64,000 bases of DNA from Lyophyllum atratum. Its lineage: Eukaryota > Basidiomycota > Agaricomycetes > Agaricales > Lyophyllaceae. Position numbers and translations under genes: made by a program. Below are positions 53,307 through 64,000 of this stretch, one piece after another (positions within the stretch are counted from its first letter, which is position 1; every line of letters starts with the position of its first letter). The stretch covers positions 248,001-312,000 of the forward strand of contig JACGCN010000005.1 of NCBI GenBank assembly GCA_014905825.1, written 5' to 3'. Below the pieces are notes generated by a model. It did not search any database, was not told where the DNA came from, and saw nothing but the letters and a program-made list of their open reading frames with translations.

Positions 53307-55398
53307 ATGTCTCTCCGCGCAGCTCGCGAGAATGCCGAAAACTATGGCTCGATCACGACACCGCTCCTCGATCACACGGCTAGCTCGAACTTTGGACCGA
53401 CGAGGGGAGCGAACACATTCGACGATGACTGTGTCATTGGCACCGAAGTGAAAGTGGCAGGACGGCGGCAGATTGGCGTGTTTTCTGCGGTGTTCATCAT
53501 CTTCAACCGCATTATAGGGACAGGGTGAGTGGGATACGGCTTCTCAGCTTCGAACTGCTCATGAAGCTTTCGTCACTGTTGCAGTATCTTCTCGACGCCA
53601 AGTACTATCCTTACCCATAGCGGTAGCGTTGGAATGTCGCTGTAAGCTTCACGAAACAGATACTCGTTCTTAGCCTCAAGGAACATATAAACCAGAATTA
53701 TGTGGATTGTTGGTGCTATAATCACGGCTGCTGGGATGCAAGTTTATATAACCTGGGGGACGGTACGTCATCTTCTGCTTCTGAAGAAGACTAACATTTC
53801 AACATGATATCATACCTACACAGGCATTTCCTCGGAACGGGGGCGAGAAGAACTACCTGGAGTATCTCTTCAGGAAGCCGAAGTACCTCATCACGTCCGT
53901 ATACGCCGCAAATGGTGTCCTGTTAGGTGAGGCTTCCTATATTCCTCCGACCATCGCACGCGTTCTGAACGCCCGACAGCCTGGACTGCCGGTAACTCTC
54001 TGGTATTTGGCGAATACATCCTCAAGGCCCTGAACCAGGAGCCTAGCCGGTGGGGGCTCCGCTTCGTGGCCCTTGGTTGCATAACGTTCGCGATGCTCAT
54101 TCACGGAACCGCTTTGAATTGGGGCCTCCGGCTACAGAATTTCCTCGGTATCTTCAAGCTCTTGGTCCTCCTCGTCGTGGTCGGCACGGGGTTCCTCGCA
54201 GTGAGCGGCCGCACGAAGGTCGCAACACCTGGTACCCGAAACTTTGAAAATATGTTCGAGGGCACGAAAACCGATGCGTCTTCGTTGTGTCTCTGCTTGT
54301 ATAATGTATGTCTCCTTCCTCGCAGGCGTCCGGTACCTCATTCATTGCGCCTCTCAGGTTCTCTGGTCGTACGTCGGCTTCAGCAACGTAAACTACGCCC
54401 TCTCCGAAGTGAAGAACCCCGCACGGACTCTACGCATCGCAGGTCCACTTGCCATCGGAGTCGTCACGGTGCTCTACATGCTTGCCAACCTCGCGTACTT
54501 TGCTGGCGCGTCCAAAGAGGAGATCACGGGATCGGGGCGACTTGTCGCAGCGCTGCTGTTCCGGAACGTGTATGGTACACAGGCGGAACGTGCACTTGAC
54601 GCGTTTGTCGCGTTATGCGCGCTGGGGAATGTTCTGTCCGTGGTGGGTGTTTTGATAAGTCATGTCGCGGGTTTGCTGTGTCTTACTGGTGGGACAGATA
54701 TTTGCGCAGGGCCGCGTCAACCAAGAGCTAGGCCGCGAAGGCGTTCTCCCTCTGAGCGAGTTATGGGGATCAAATCGCCCGTTTGACGCGCCCCTAGCTG
54801 GGCTTGCGCTTCGTGTGTATTTTTTCTACGCGTAACTCGGATGTCATCGTATGCTTAAACGAAAGGAAGACTGGTTCATCTGCCTCATCGCAATGTTCGC
54901 ACTTCCCCCCTGGGGATGCCTACAACTTCGTCATCAACATTGTAAGAGATTCACACTTTGAACTCTCCCCATATCACCGTCTCATCCCGCCTCGCTTATA
55001 TGCCCGTCCGTGTTTCGCCATGACAGATATCATACCCTCTATCCGTGATTAACGCTATCATCTCCTTTGGGGTCATCTACCTATCCCACCACCGACCACA
55101 CACAGACTGGCCTCACGTCGGTAGGAGCGCACAGATTGCCGCTGGCGCCTTTGGCATCGCCAATACCTTTCTGTTCGTGGTGCCGTTCGTGAAGCCTCCG
55201 GTGGGAGGGGAGCCATACGAGGATCTGCCGTACTGGACGCACGCGGTGGGGGGCTGGGCGATCTTCGGGCTGGGATTCCTGTATTGGTTCGTGTGGGCGG
55301 TGGTGCTTCCGTATCATGGGAAGTATGCGCTGATAAAAGTTGAGGAGGTGGGGAAGGATGGGCTTGCAAGACATGTATTTAGACGGATACCCAGATGA
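53307..55398 (+). CDS. LAT/APC-family amino-acid permease with a one-base frameshift
   Basis: Nine exons: 53307-53524, 53585-53641, 53696-53762, 53824-53926, 53980-54305, 54358-54642, 54698-54814, 54866-54941, 55027-55398. Typical features are a hydrophilic start, then VFIIFNRIIGTG followed by IFSTPST (substrate-binding TM1), WTAGNSLVFGEY, LWSYVGFSNVNYALSEVKNP (TM6 region) and about 12 membrane helices. It resembles fungal LAT-type transporters such as the methionine permease Mup1. Eight exons join in phase. Exon 8 (76 nt) is one base too long because a six-C run (54905-54910) stands where five would keep the frame (ALPPGDAYNFVINI). The gene is therefore either a recent pseudogene or carries a sequencing error. 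Sequence downstream is otherwise well preserved. Confidence 0.88.
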
Positions 55399-55860
55399 TA
55401 ACATAGAATTAATACCTACTAATCCTGTTTAGTTGACCCCGGCTGTGTGCTGAAACCAATCTTGACGCGACGCGTTTGTTTGATACGGAGGGGATGCATG
55501 GCTGATGAGGCCATTTAGGTGGGACCATGTATCCCGAAACGCGCAGGACAGGAAAGGGGTGTGGCGTTAACATTCTGCAATACTCAGGCGACGTATTCGC
55601 TGCAGTCGATGTCACCGTATGTACTAGCTTTCCGGTTTTTGTAAACAGGCCCGTATCTGAAGGATATCCAATTCGCGGCTAAACAACACTACAACAGTAA
55701 AGCAAAATGAAACCCGAACGAAATTACAAACAACAGTCAAAAAGCAGGTATTATGCATGTCCATCGAAGAAACATAGGTGTTCAAATGAGTGTGATTAGG
55801 TGTGATTGTTCAACAGTCCCAACATAAGTCGTGACCATGTCCGAGATGGGTAATCCGGAA
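55399..55860. other. Convergent intergenic region
   Basis: Lies between the permease and the second lectin gene. No feature recognised. Confidence 0.5.
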
Positions 55861-57663
55861 TTACATGGGGGTAGCGCCAGGGAACGCAGGGGCCAAGCGG
55901 CGCTTGAAGCTCAAAGCCTTTTTCGCCGGTGAGACAGTGACGGTGGGGAGGGGTTGGCAGTTCGAGGATGACGCGGCGGGGTGAGGGGCCGGGGTGGGAG
56001 AGGTGCCTTGGTGCCAGGTGCTGGTGCCGTACACGCCCATGGGCAGGCTGCAATGAAGGAGAACGAGAACGGTCAGCTCAAGTGAGGTCAGAGTAAGAAG
56101 GGAGTCGGCTTACTCGTTGTTCGCGTCGCAAGTCTCGAAGACGCCGGCGTTGTAGTTCGCTGGGATATTCTGATATCTCGGGTTAGCCAGATGCGGTGAG
56201 ATGGGAATGAAGACGTACCCAGTAGCAGCCCATGACGTCGTAGATGTGGTTGCAGTTCACGGTAGCGTCACCACCGGTGCACGCGCGGAAGCAGAACTCA
56301 TTATCAGAGATGAAGTTGGTCCACTCGTGGTACTGCGTTCCATTGCCGAAAGTGTTTCCGAACACAAGGCCGCCAGCTAAATCAACAACTCGTCAGCGCA
56401 TATTCACACTACGTCATCAACGCATAATTACATGGGTTACCACGACCTGGGGGATAGGAAAAGCTTCATCAGCTTATATCATGAGAAGAGGCAAAGTTTT
56501 GGAACGCACCATCAGCTCCCCTGTTATCAAGCTCTCCTCCAGCGTCGCCCTTGCGGATGTTCAGCTTGGTGAAGTCGCCAACACCGGTCACTTGTACGTA
56601 GTTAGGTGTCCGGACGAAGTGGACGCCCTTGAGCGCGCCGTTCGGGATTGTTCGCGTGCCACGGCCAGACTTAGTGCACCACGACACCGCCTCGTGCTCT
56701 GTGTCACCGATAGTGCTATCGGGGTTGGCTAGCGAAGGGCGACCTCGTCAGGCATGTCGTGGAATTCGTGGAACGAAAAGACTTACGAGGACCCCAGAGA
56801 CAGAAATCGTCCGCGGAACTGCACGATGTGGCATGTCAGTGGGATTGAACGGTGTGCAAGCAGATGCTACCCACTTGAGATATGCATTCTGGCAATTCGA
56901 GGTCTGGCTGGATGTGGTGCCGCACTTGTTGGTACCGAATTGGCCATCCTGAGAGGTCACTGGAAGGTTGTTGACGTTATAGCCCGTGTTCCAGATTTGG
57001 TTCTTGTTGTTGTCCCTGCAGGACCAACTTTGGACCTGTCCAGCAGATGTCAGTCGGATGGATGGACTGAGGCCTAGCATAAAAGAGACTCACGCGGGTG
57101 CCAGCGGCTGTGTTTCCACCGCTGAGATCGAGACATTTGCCCTTATTCACCCATCCAATGCGGTTGTCGCCCTGATTATCATCGCGACTCAGTGGTATGA
57201 AGGGGCTGACACGACGGGCCACGTACGGTATAGCCGAACTTCTGGTTGGCGTTGTTGGTGGAGCAGGTCCAGATTTGCATCTTGGTACCGTCGACCGTAC
57301 TGCCCTCCGGCACATCCAGACACTTCGTCCCGAAAACCTTGATGGTGCCGCCAGAGAAGGTCCATTCCTGGTTGGCCGCATACGTGCAGGTTTCAATGGT
57401 GACGAACGCGCCGTCGGTGTTCGATGCCGCGGTCAAGCATTTGCCTATGTCACGGTAAGTCTGATAGAATTCGAAGATAACATTAAGTGGCGACCGACGT
57501 ACCAATCGTGATGCCTGGCTCAAGAGTGAGCGCGCCTTTGAATCTGTACCGTAAGTCAACCTGTCAGCCACCAAGCGCTTTTCACCAAGGGCGGAACATA
57601 CGGTGGGGTTTGAGCAGAGACCGCACTGATCCCGGCAATCAGAAGACTCGCAGCCACAAGCAT
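55861..57663 (-). CDS. Secreted protein with ricin-B-type lectin domain, 408 aa, paralogue 2
   Basis: Eleven exons on the minus strand: 57663-57602, 57543-57503, 57444-57227, 57171-57094, 57035-56875, 56818-56787, 56728-56510, 56446-56432, 56376-56219, 56169-56114, 56047-55861. Exons 2-11 have exactly the lengths of those in paralogue 1; only the signal-peptide exon is shorter. The signal peptide is MLVAASLLIAGISAVSA. The trefoil (AANQEW, NKNQIW) and the Cys-rich distal part (DTEHEAVSWCTKSGRG, YHEWTNFISDNEFCFRACTG) match paralogue 1 closely. It is probably a secreted carbohydrate-binding protein. The pair arose by duplication and is now separated by transposons and the permease. Confidence 0.88.
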
Positions 57664-58854
57664 TGTGGTAAAAAGAACGTGGGGGGTGAACGGAGGTGTT
57701 TAGGAGCACGTATCAAAAGAAAAATGCTCGATGATCCCTTTATATGCCGACGATGAGGCATGATTTGGTCGACCTGGAACACGGGATGCCCGGTACACGC
57801 GCTACATCAAGGGTCCGGATAGGGTCGGATTGCCGGATTGCGGAAAGGCTATAAATAACACTCACGGTTTTTCTCTAAGACGGTCTGCACAGTCCGTGTG
57901 GGGGATTCGCGGATTGTGATCGAGACAATTAAGATTCACCTCTCCTTCTGGACTCGAGGACGAACATTCATTCGGCTGAGATGCGATAAACTCTTCCAGA
58001 CATTCATGCACCATGAATGATCATGAACATCCAAGTCTCGGGAACTTGAAAAAGAGGATGCCACTAGCAGTCTAGGCAGTCTAGAAATGGAAGCAAAAAC
58101 TCCGGCTGATCGTCTCAGTAGCAGATGGGTATCAGCCATACGCATGAACGAGAGCGACAGAGTGTCTTGGTGTTCAAATGCGGATGGCAGGGCTATGAAT
58201 TCAACTGCTGAGATGACGGTCGCTTGAGGTTGCTGATCTCAATCGCCAATGAACAGAGAAAAAGTGACTTAGATGCTCACCCCTTAGTCTCCCTGATCAT
58301 TGTGTGTTGGTTTCACGATTGATAAATGACTTGAAACGAATTTTATTGGATGAGATCTGAGGTCTACTGGCTCAGATATTCAGATAAGATACTGTAGAGA
58401 TGTTTTGTCTACACATCTAAAATTTATTCATCTAAATTTATTCAGCCTACAATTCGCGTTGAATACAACTTGTCTGGCGTACCACATGTATACAAAGAAT
58501 TTGCTGTACCTCACGCCCGACAAAGGAGTCATAAAGAGGTTCATAGCCGATCGAGCATGGTGGTTTGGGAACAAGCCAGGTGGATGACCAACCCGTGGCA
58601 AATCACCATCAAAGCAATCTTCCTCATCGACCACAACAGTGAGCAAACTGTTCGCCCCACAGTGGCGACCGATACCTCGGTCTAGCAGCATCTGCATCTT
58701 TTCCGTGTGACCCGGGGAAGAGTCGAGAATAGCCTGACAGCTCAAAGTCTGCCACCGCATCGCCAAGCCACCGGTCCACGACAATTCTTTATAACGCGAT
58801 TGAAGCTCAATTCTCCTTTTACTGTAGAGACAGTACTTCTCTCTGTCGACAATT
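57664..58854. other. About 1.2 kb intergenic
   Basis: Divergent region between paralogue 2 and the TPR gene. A 164-codon minus-strand frame (58428-58922) overlaps the start of the TPR gene and was not accepted as a gene. Confidence 0.45.
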
Positions 58855-60959
58855 ATGCCACCAAAATACTCCCATGTCAAAAAGCGCTCCGCTTCCGGGC
58901 TCTTGAAAAAGACTGGGACCACTCATATCAAGCTCAACGCACCCCACCATCTTACACGACCGCCAAATCCTCACGCAGATCGCAGTATCTCAAAGGCCAT
59001 CGCCGCCGTCTCACAGCTTGAGCGTGGGATCGCCCGTATCCTGCTCATACGCTATGAGCAGGACATTGCCCGGCTCTTCTCCGCGCGCCTCTACAGCGTC
59101 GCCCTCATCCACCTCCCCACCTTCATCATGCGCTGCATCTCCCTCGGGGGCCCCAGCTGGCTCGTGCACAACCACGACTGCGAGGAGGTCAAAGACTTCT
59201 TCCGAGCGGCGATAAGCATGGACATGCGCCAGGCGGGCGAGCGGGTCGCTACCAAGAGCGTGCTGTGGTCTTACACAGCGCTGCGTCATTTCGTATGTGC
59301 ACACCCCCGTCGTGTCGCTTGACTTTTGAAAAAATAACACGCACCAGGCCATGTCCAACAATGTTCCGATCTGTTCGAAGCGTGGGCTGCATTCACTCCG
59401 GCTCTTGGAATATTACCCGGCTCTGCGAGCGCATGTCGATGCGCTGGAATCGATGCCTCCTCCGTCGTTCTCGCAACCACCCCATCTGGGTTCCCTGCAG
59501 GAAGGCCAGGAAGCACTGGAGGACGCGTGTGAGCTGAAATTTCGGCTCTCGAATGATCACGGCGTGGGAGGGTGGGATAAGGACTGGCGTGCCAAGGTTC
59601 GGCTGGGATACGAGCGGCTTGCGCAGACGCTGTGGAGAGTCGCACGGGAGTTTGACGTTCGCGGATACGGGATGATACTGCGGGAGAAGCTGACGTCGAA
59701 GTGGTGCGACTGTGGGTGCTCGACGGATCACTTGGGAGAAGTCTGTGAACGAACAGTGCGAGAGGAGGAAGAAGAGAGCGGAGTGAGGGTTGGTAAACAG
59801 AGGGAGTGGGACGGAAGAGGCAGCGGTGTCTATGGATGGGAGACGGAGGAGGAGGAGGATATATGGGAGATTGAACTGGACTTTGGAGGCATGGATCCTG
59901 AAGGGAGCGAAGATAGCCCAGAAGCTGGGATGACGATTGGCGAAATCATGGAGTGGAGGTTTCTGAAGGCTGAGCGAGAAAAGGAAGAAGTAGGTTCGAC
60001 GACCTGACCTCCCTGTTTGTATGCTGATTTATTTTACCTTTCAGGGAAATGTCGCGTTTCGCAGAGGCGACTTCGAGAAGGCCGTGCATCACTATGAGGC
60101 AGCGCACGACATCGAACCAGAGTTACCGCACTACCAGCTGAACCTCGCTGCTGCGCACCTGAAGCTCAGAAAGTAAGCCCTCATCTGCTTTGCTTAGCCT
60201 GTCCCATTTCTGATGTTCCTCAGTTGGATGGAGGCGGAGAAGGCCTGCACGAAGGCCCTCAGCCAGCACCGGAGTAGCAAAGGATATTTTCGCCGAGCAC
60301 GAGCGCGTAGGATGCTGAAGCGGCCGGACGAGGCTATCAAAGGTACGTATTCAACGCCTATATTACGGATCGCCAACTTAGCCACGACAGATCTCCGCGC
60401 CGTGCTCAAGCTACAACCCACCAACACCGAAGCCATCGCCGAGCTTGCATCCCTCCTTCCGCCAGAACGCCCCTCTCCCAAACCCAACCTTAAGAAACCC
60501 GACATACCCAGCTCATCATCATCGGCCCCCATACCTCCCTCCCCGTCATGCTCCTCCTCCTCTTCGAAGGCCAAATCTGGTTCCGGAACCGAGCCTAGTA
60601 AGCGCTCGGAGCAGTCGAAGCAGCTGCCCTGGGCACGTTCCAAGGCGGACGAGCGTCGGCTAAAGATCGTCCTGGTCCCCGCCTCTGCCGCGGAGATCGC
60701 TTTCGAGGAGTATGGCAGGCAGTACGCGCGTGAAGCAGCGGCTGCTTCGGCGTGTACAAATCCGCAGCACGTGCCGAACCTGGGCGTTGGGGCCGGGAAG
60801 AACAAGAACAAGGGCAAGGCGGCGTCTGGGACAGGGAAGAGGCCGGCTGGGAAAGCGGGTCCGAAGAATGGCAGGATCAGGGAGATGGAGGAGATTATGA
60901 GGACGGAGACGGTGGTGTATCCCAGTTGGGATCGATATGTCGTGAAGAAGGTTGATTGA
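58855..60959 (+). CDS. TPR-containing protein of unknown function, 631 aa
   Basis: Exons 58855-59292, 59348-59989, 60045-60172, 60224-60342, 60391-60959; all GT-AG and in phase. The first half is largely helical, with a cluster KWCDCGCSTDHLGEVCE and an acidic stretch (EEEEDIWEIELDFGGMD). The second half has a three-helix TPR array: FLKAEREKEEGNVAFRRGDF, YEAAHDIEPELPHYQLNLAA, then EKACTKALSQHRSSKGYFRR and DLRAVLKLQPTNTEAIAELA. A Ser/Pro-rich linker and a basic tail (KNKNKGKAASGTGKR) follow, ending near YPSWDRYVVKK. TPR arrays of this kind bind chaperone tails or scaffold complexes. I cannot name the partner. Confidence 0.8.
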
Positions 60960-61712
60960 GTTCGGGGTGCGGGTTGGTTCTGTTGTGCCCTCGCTGTACA
61001 CTATGCTGTTGTTTTGAGGAGAGTTCTTTCGCGAGAACTGTTGTGGATTCAGTTACAGTGCAGGACATCCCAAACGTGTAACCCTCGCTCTGCGGCCCGA
61101 ATAGCAACACACACGTCACTTTCATGGGAACCTGAGTGAGTGGTTCCTTGTCGCCATCAGGAAGGCATAAGTACGTGACAGTGGTAATAGGTGTTAAGCA
61201 CTTCGCTGCCTAGTGCCCCGTGGCGTGATCTCTAAAAATTGGCGATCTCGAAGCGCTCTATATCCCACCTCCGAACTAAGTCAGCTTCTTGATCGTGAAT
61301 TGGATCACGTCGTATTTTTACTCCTCGGGCACTCCCATGACCTAGCCTTCTCTTTTGGACGACCTTACTGAGACTTCGAGGAATAGCAATCGAAAGCGGC
61401 CCATATCTGAAGTAGCCGATAGGGACAGGGCCACTGGTCGAGAGTGCCCGATGTCTCTGGCCCTACAAGACGCCGCATTGACTGGCGCTAGTACGTTCGC
61501 CCTCATCGTGTTAGTTTGTCAGTGGAGATATGTTTTAAATTCCGAAAAGCCTTCCACCATCAACCCACCCTTGCTGTCCGGTTTGGCCCCATGATCGTTC
61601 GAGATGAGCTATGTGCGAGATGCGCACCTTCAGTCTCTTGTTCTTTCCCACGTCGTCGAGCTCTTGGGATATAAGAATGGGCACGATCTGCTAATGCTCC
61701 GAACAGGTTATC
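60960..61712. other. Intergenic, no feature seen
   Basis: 753 bp between the TPR gene and the formamidase. Short frames only. Confidence 0.5.
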
Positions 61713-63987
61713 ATGGCCACGGCAGCGAACTCTAAAGCTTACCCGACGTTGATTGAGGTAAGTCAAGTCGCTGTGCATTGAATGCACTGGACGCTAACCC
61801 GTTGTCGATAGTTGGATCCTTTTGTGTAAGCACAATATTGTCCGTAAATCAAGTCGCTCTTCCACCTGACGTGTATACATCAAGGCTTGCTGAGAAGCAG
61901 AAGGTGGATTTCTTTCTTTGATTCTTTGAGAGTATCTTGCTAACGCACTTACAATGCAGGGTATACATAATCGCTGGCAGTATGTCTATCTCTCTTCGAG
62001 ACGGGAAATCTCCTCATCTTCTGTGAAGTCCAGACATCCCACCCTTCGTGACGGTCAAGCCCGGAGAGGTAAGCTTGTCATCAGTTCCGCGAACCTTCTC
62101 ACATTTTACATGTTCTCCAATGTTCAGACTTTTAAGATTCAATGCGTCGGTAAGCCAGGCCACCCTCCAAAGCCCTGTGCATTCATAATCTGATCGACGT
62201 TCCTCGATAGACTGGACGGGTGCTCAAATCGGCAACAACGATAGTACGCATATACTCACTTCCCATGTCTATACCAGCTGATGACAGATAAAGGTGCGGA
62301 CGACGTCAGGGATGTTGACTTGTCCAAGTGCCACAATCTTTCAGGTCCAATTGCGGTTGAAGGAGCTGAGCCGGGAGATTGCCTCGTGCTTGATATTTTG
62401 GATAGTGAGTGCCTAACATGTTCGTGGAATCCCCCATTGAGCATATTCGTTATCTAGTCAACTATTTCGAAAAAATGCCATGGGGATATTCGGTATGTCC
62501 CCCCACTGGTGTTATATCGTTCTCCTAAAAGCAGGTTTAGGGCATTTTCGAATTAGAGAATGGCGGAGGACTGTTCGGTGAGCCCCCATGCAGCATCTCA
62601 ACCGCAACGAACACATCTTCATACCCAGCACAGCCCGGGAGTTCAACAGCAAAGCCGCCAAGGCCATCTGGGACCTCAAAGGTACGTCCCCCTAATCCCC
62701 ACTCTCCCCCCTTTCTTCAACCCTTCCCCTCAAACCAGGCGTATACGCAACCTCCCGCCACATCCCCGGCGTGCGCTTCGCCGGCGTGACCCACCCCGGT
62801 ATCGTCGGGACCGCCCCCTCCGCCGAGCTGCTCGCGAAATGGAACGAGCGTGAGACGGGTCTGATCGCGCAACATGTCGGTGCGGTGCCCCCGGTTGCGT
62901 ATCCTCCGGAGCGCAAGGGCGTGTATGTGGGCCAGGACGGTATTGCACCGGAGGTGAGGGAGAAGATCGAGAGGGAGGGTGCGAGGACGATTCCTGCGCG
63001 CGAGCATGGCGGGAACTGCGATGTGCGTTTCTCGGTCTTTTTGCTGGGAGATCCGGAGATTTGCTGAAGTGGTTTTGCATGTAGATAAAGAATCTATCCA
63101 AGTATGTGGAAGGATCCTTTCGCTCCTATGAGTCCCGGCTGACCGGTAGCATTGTTCAGGGGGTCGCGATGTTATTTACCGGTCTTCGTTCCGGGAGCTA
63201 ACTTTTCCGTTGGAGACCTTCATTTCTCTCAAGGCGACGTAAGAATCTCCCCGCCACTACATAACACTCACACTCATTATGCTCCCCAATTTCATAGGGC
63301 GAGGTACGTTCCTGACCACACTATGTTTCCACCTCACCAACCCCCACCCAGATGTCCTTCTGCGGCGCCATCGAAATGGTCTGTCCCCGAGCTTCGGCAC
63401 GCTGACACACTGCTAACCAATATAACAGGCCGGAATTGTTACGTTCTCTACCAGCATCATCAAAGGCGGCATAGAGAAGTTCGCCCTCAAGCAGCCCATT
63501 TTCCTCGTACGCACTCTCCATGAAGCACCAATTCCATTAACCGAACCATCTTTAGCCCTCGCCTGTCGACCCGCAATATGCAACGCAGGTCGTATTCGAG
63601 GGTATCAGCGTCGATCTCCGTGAGTAGTATCCTCCCGCGCCATCACGTATTGAGCGCCTTAAGTTGACAATGGGACGGTGTTAATGTTATGCAGACGGCG
63701 ATGGGAAACAGTACAACATGGACACGCAAGTTTTACCCACGTGTCACTTGCCATAATCTACCTAAGGTGTATATTTGAACAGCACCGTCGCATACAAGCA
63801 GGCTGCACTGAACTGCATCGCATACCTGCAAAAGGTCAGCCTACCTTCCCCCCCCCCTTTCTTGCTTTGGCACACCCTCAACCAAACTATTCCGTTCTGC
63901 AGCTCGGTTACAGTAAGCCCTTCAACCGTCCATTTTAACTCGACCACAGGCTGACCACTCCACCCTCAAAAGCCCGCGAACAAGCTT
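61713..63987 (+). CDS. Formamidase (FmdA/AmdA family), partial, 22 exons in the window
   Basis: Exons: 61713-61757, 61812-61825, 61885-61903, 61960-61979, 62029-62068, 62128-62149, 62211-62243, 62294-62404, 62458-62492, 62541-62577, 62634-62681, 62739-63022, 63085-63101, 63160-63238, 63298-63303, 63352-63378, 63429-63506, 63556-63619, 63695-63725, 63783-63834, 63903-63912, 63973-63987. The product reads IHNRWHPDIPPFVTVKPGE, then DWTGAQIGNNDSADDV, KCHNLSGPIAVEGAEPGD, FEKMPWGYSGIFELENGG, SRHIPGVRFAGVTHPGI, AREHGGNCDIKNLSKGSRCY and VPGANFSVGDLHFSQGDGEM, all hallmarks of formamidase, which hydrolyses formamide to formate and ammonia. Oddities: a 6-nt exon and a GC-AG intron. The gene continues past the window. 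Confidence 0.93.
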
Positions 63988-64000
63988 GTACGTATCCCTA

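Noticed and set aside
58428..58922. 164-codon minus-strand frame (QAILDSSPGHTEKMQ, ANSLLTVVVDEED)
   Set aside because: It overlaps the first exon of the well-supported TPR gene and has no splice partner or recognised domain. It cannot be excluded as an antisense or relic gene.
60194..60817. 207-codon minus-strand frame
   Set aside because: Fully antisense to the TPR gene exons, with Ser/Arg-rich composition that mirrors the sense codons.

Overview
The window reads as nuclear DNA of a filamentous fungus, most likely an Agaricomycete (Basidiomycota). The host genes carry many very short introns (about 48-70 nt) with GTRNGT donors and CTRAY-like branch sites. The gene types (MYND-finger proteins, ricin-B lectin secreted proteins, a LAT-type amino-acid permease) and the transposon mix (chromodomain Ty3 elements, a tyrosine-recombinase retrotransposon, hAT- and Mutator-like non-autonomous elements) all fit. 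No tRNA, rRNA or CRISPR array was recognised. Exon-intron models were made by hand from splice signals and reading-frame continuity. In most of them every exon junction closes in phase.

Region 1 (1-12.5 kb) is a nest of transposable elements four deep. A 1,175-bp hAT-like non-autonomous element (691-1865) sits in the reverse-transcriptase active-site codons of a plus-strand Ty3 chromovirus (Ty3-A, 1-6731, its 5' end outside the window). Ty3-A interrupts a minus-strand relative (Ty3-B, 6732-11295) just before that element's RT domain. Ty3-B in turn cut the RNase H domain of a tyrosine-recombinase retrotransposon (11296-12472). Ty3-A carries an unidentified extra ORF downstream of pol. The Ty3-B LTR holds three consecutive stem-loops with unlike stems but nearly the same 11-nt loop.

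Region 2 (13-45 kb) is gene-rich host sequence: a Grx3/4-type monothiol glutaredoxin, an ankyrin-like MYND protein, an isochorismatase-fold protein, a PIG-X/Pbn1-like GPI mannosyltransferase subunit, the checkpoint clamp subunit Hus1, a Maf-type nucleotide pyrophosphatase, a WD40 protein, an intact MYND protein next to its decayed paralogue, a MINDY deubiquitinase with a CaaX end, a coiled-coil protein, a leucine-rich protein, and two genes sharing an unrecognised domain with a CxCG motif.

Region 3 (43-58 kb) has two closely related secreted ricin-B lectin-type genes with the same eleven-exon architecture. Between them lie a Mutator-like TIR element (9-bp target duplication) that has itself been split by a complete, apparently young Ty3 chromovirus (Ty3-C; equal LTRs that look identical, 5-bp target duplication, one open 1,597-codon gag-pol ORF), and an amino-acid permease with a one-base frameshift.

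Region 4 (58.8 kb to the end) holds a TPR-containing protein and the first 22 exons of a formamidase that runs off the window. The host genes look like unrelated housekeeping and accessory functions rather than one pathway. The most novel material is the LTR stem-loop array, the extra retrotransposon ORF, and the shared CxCG domain.
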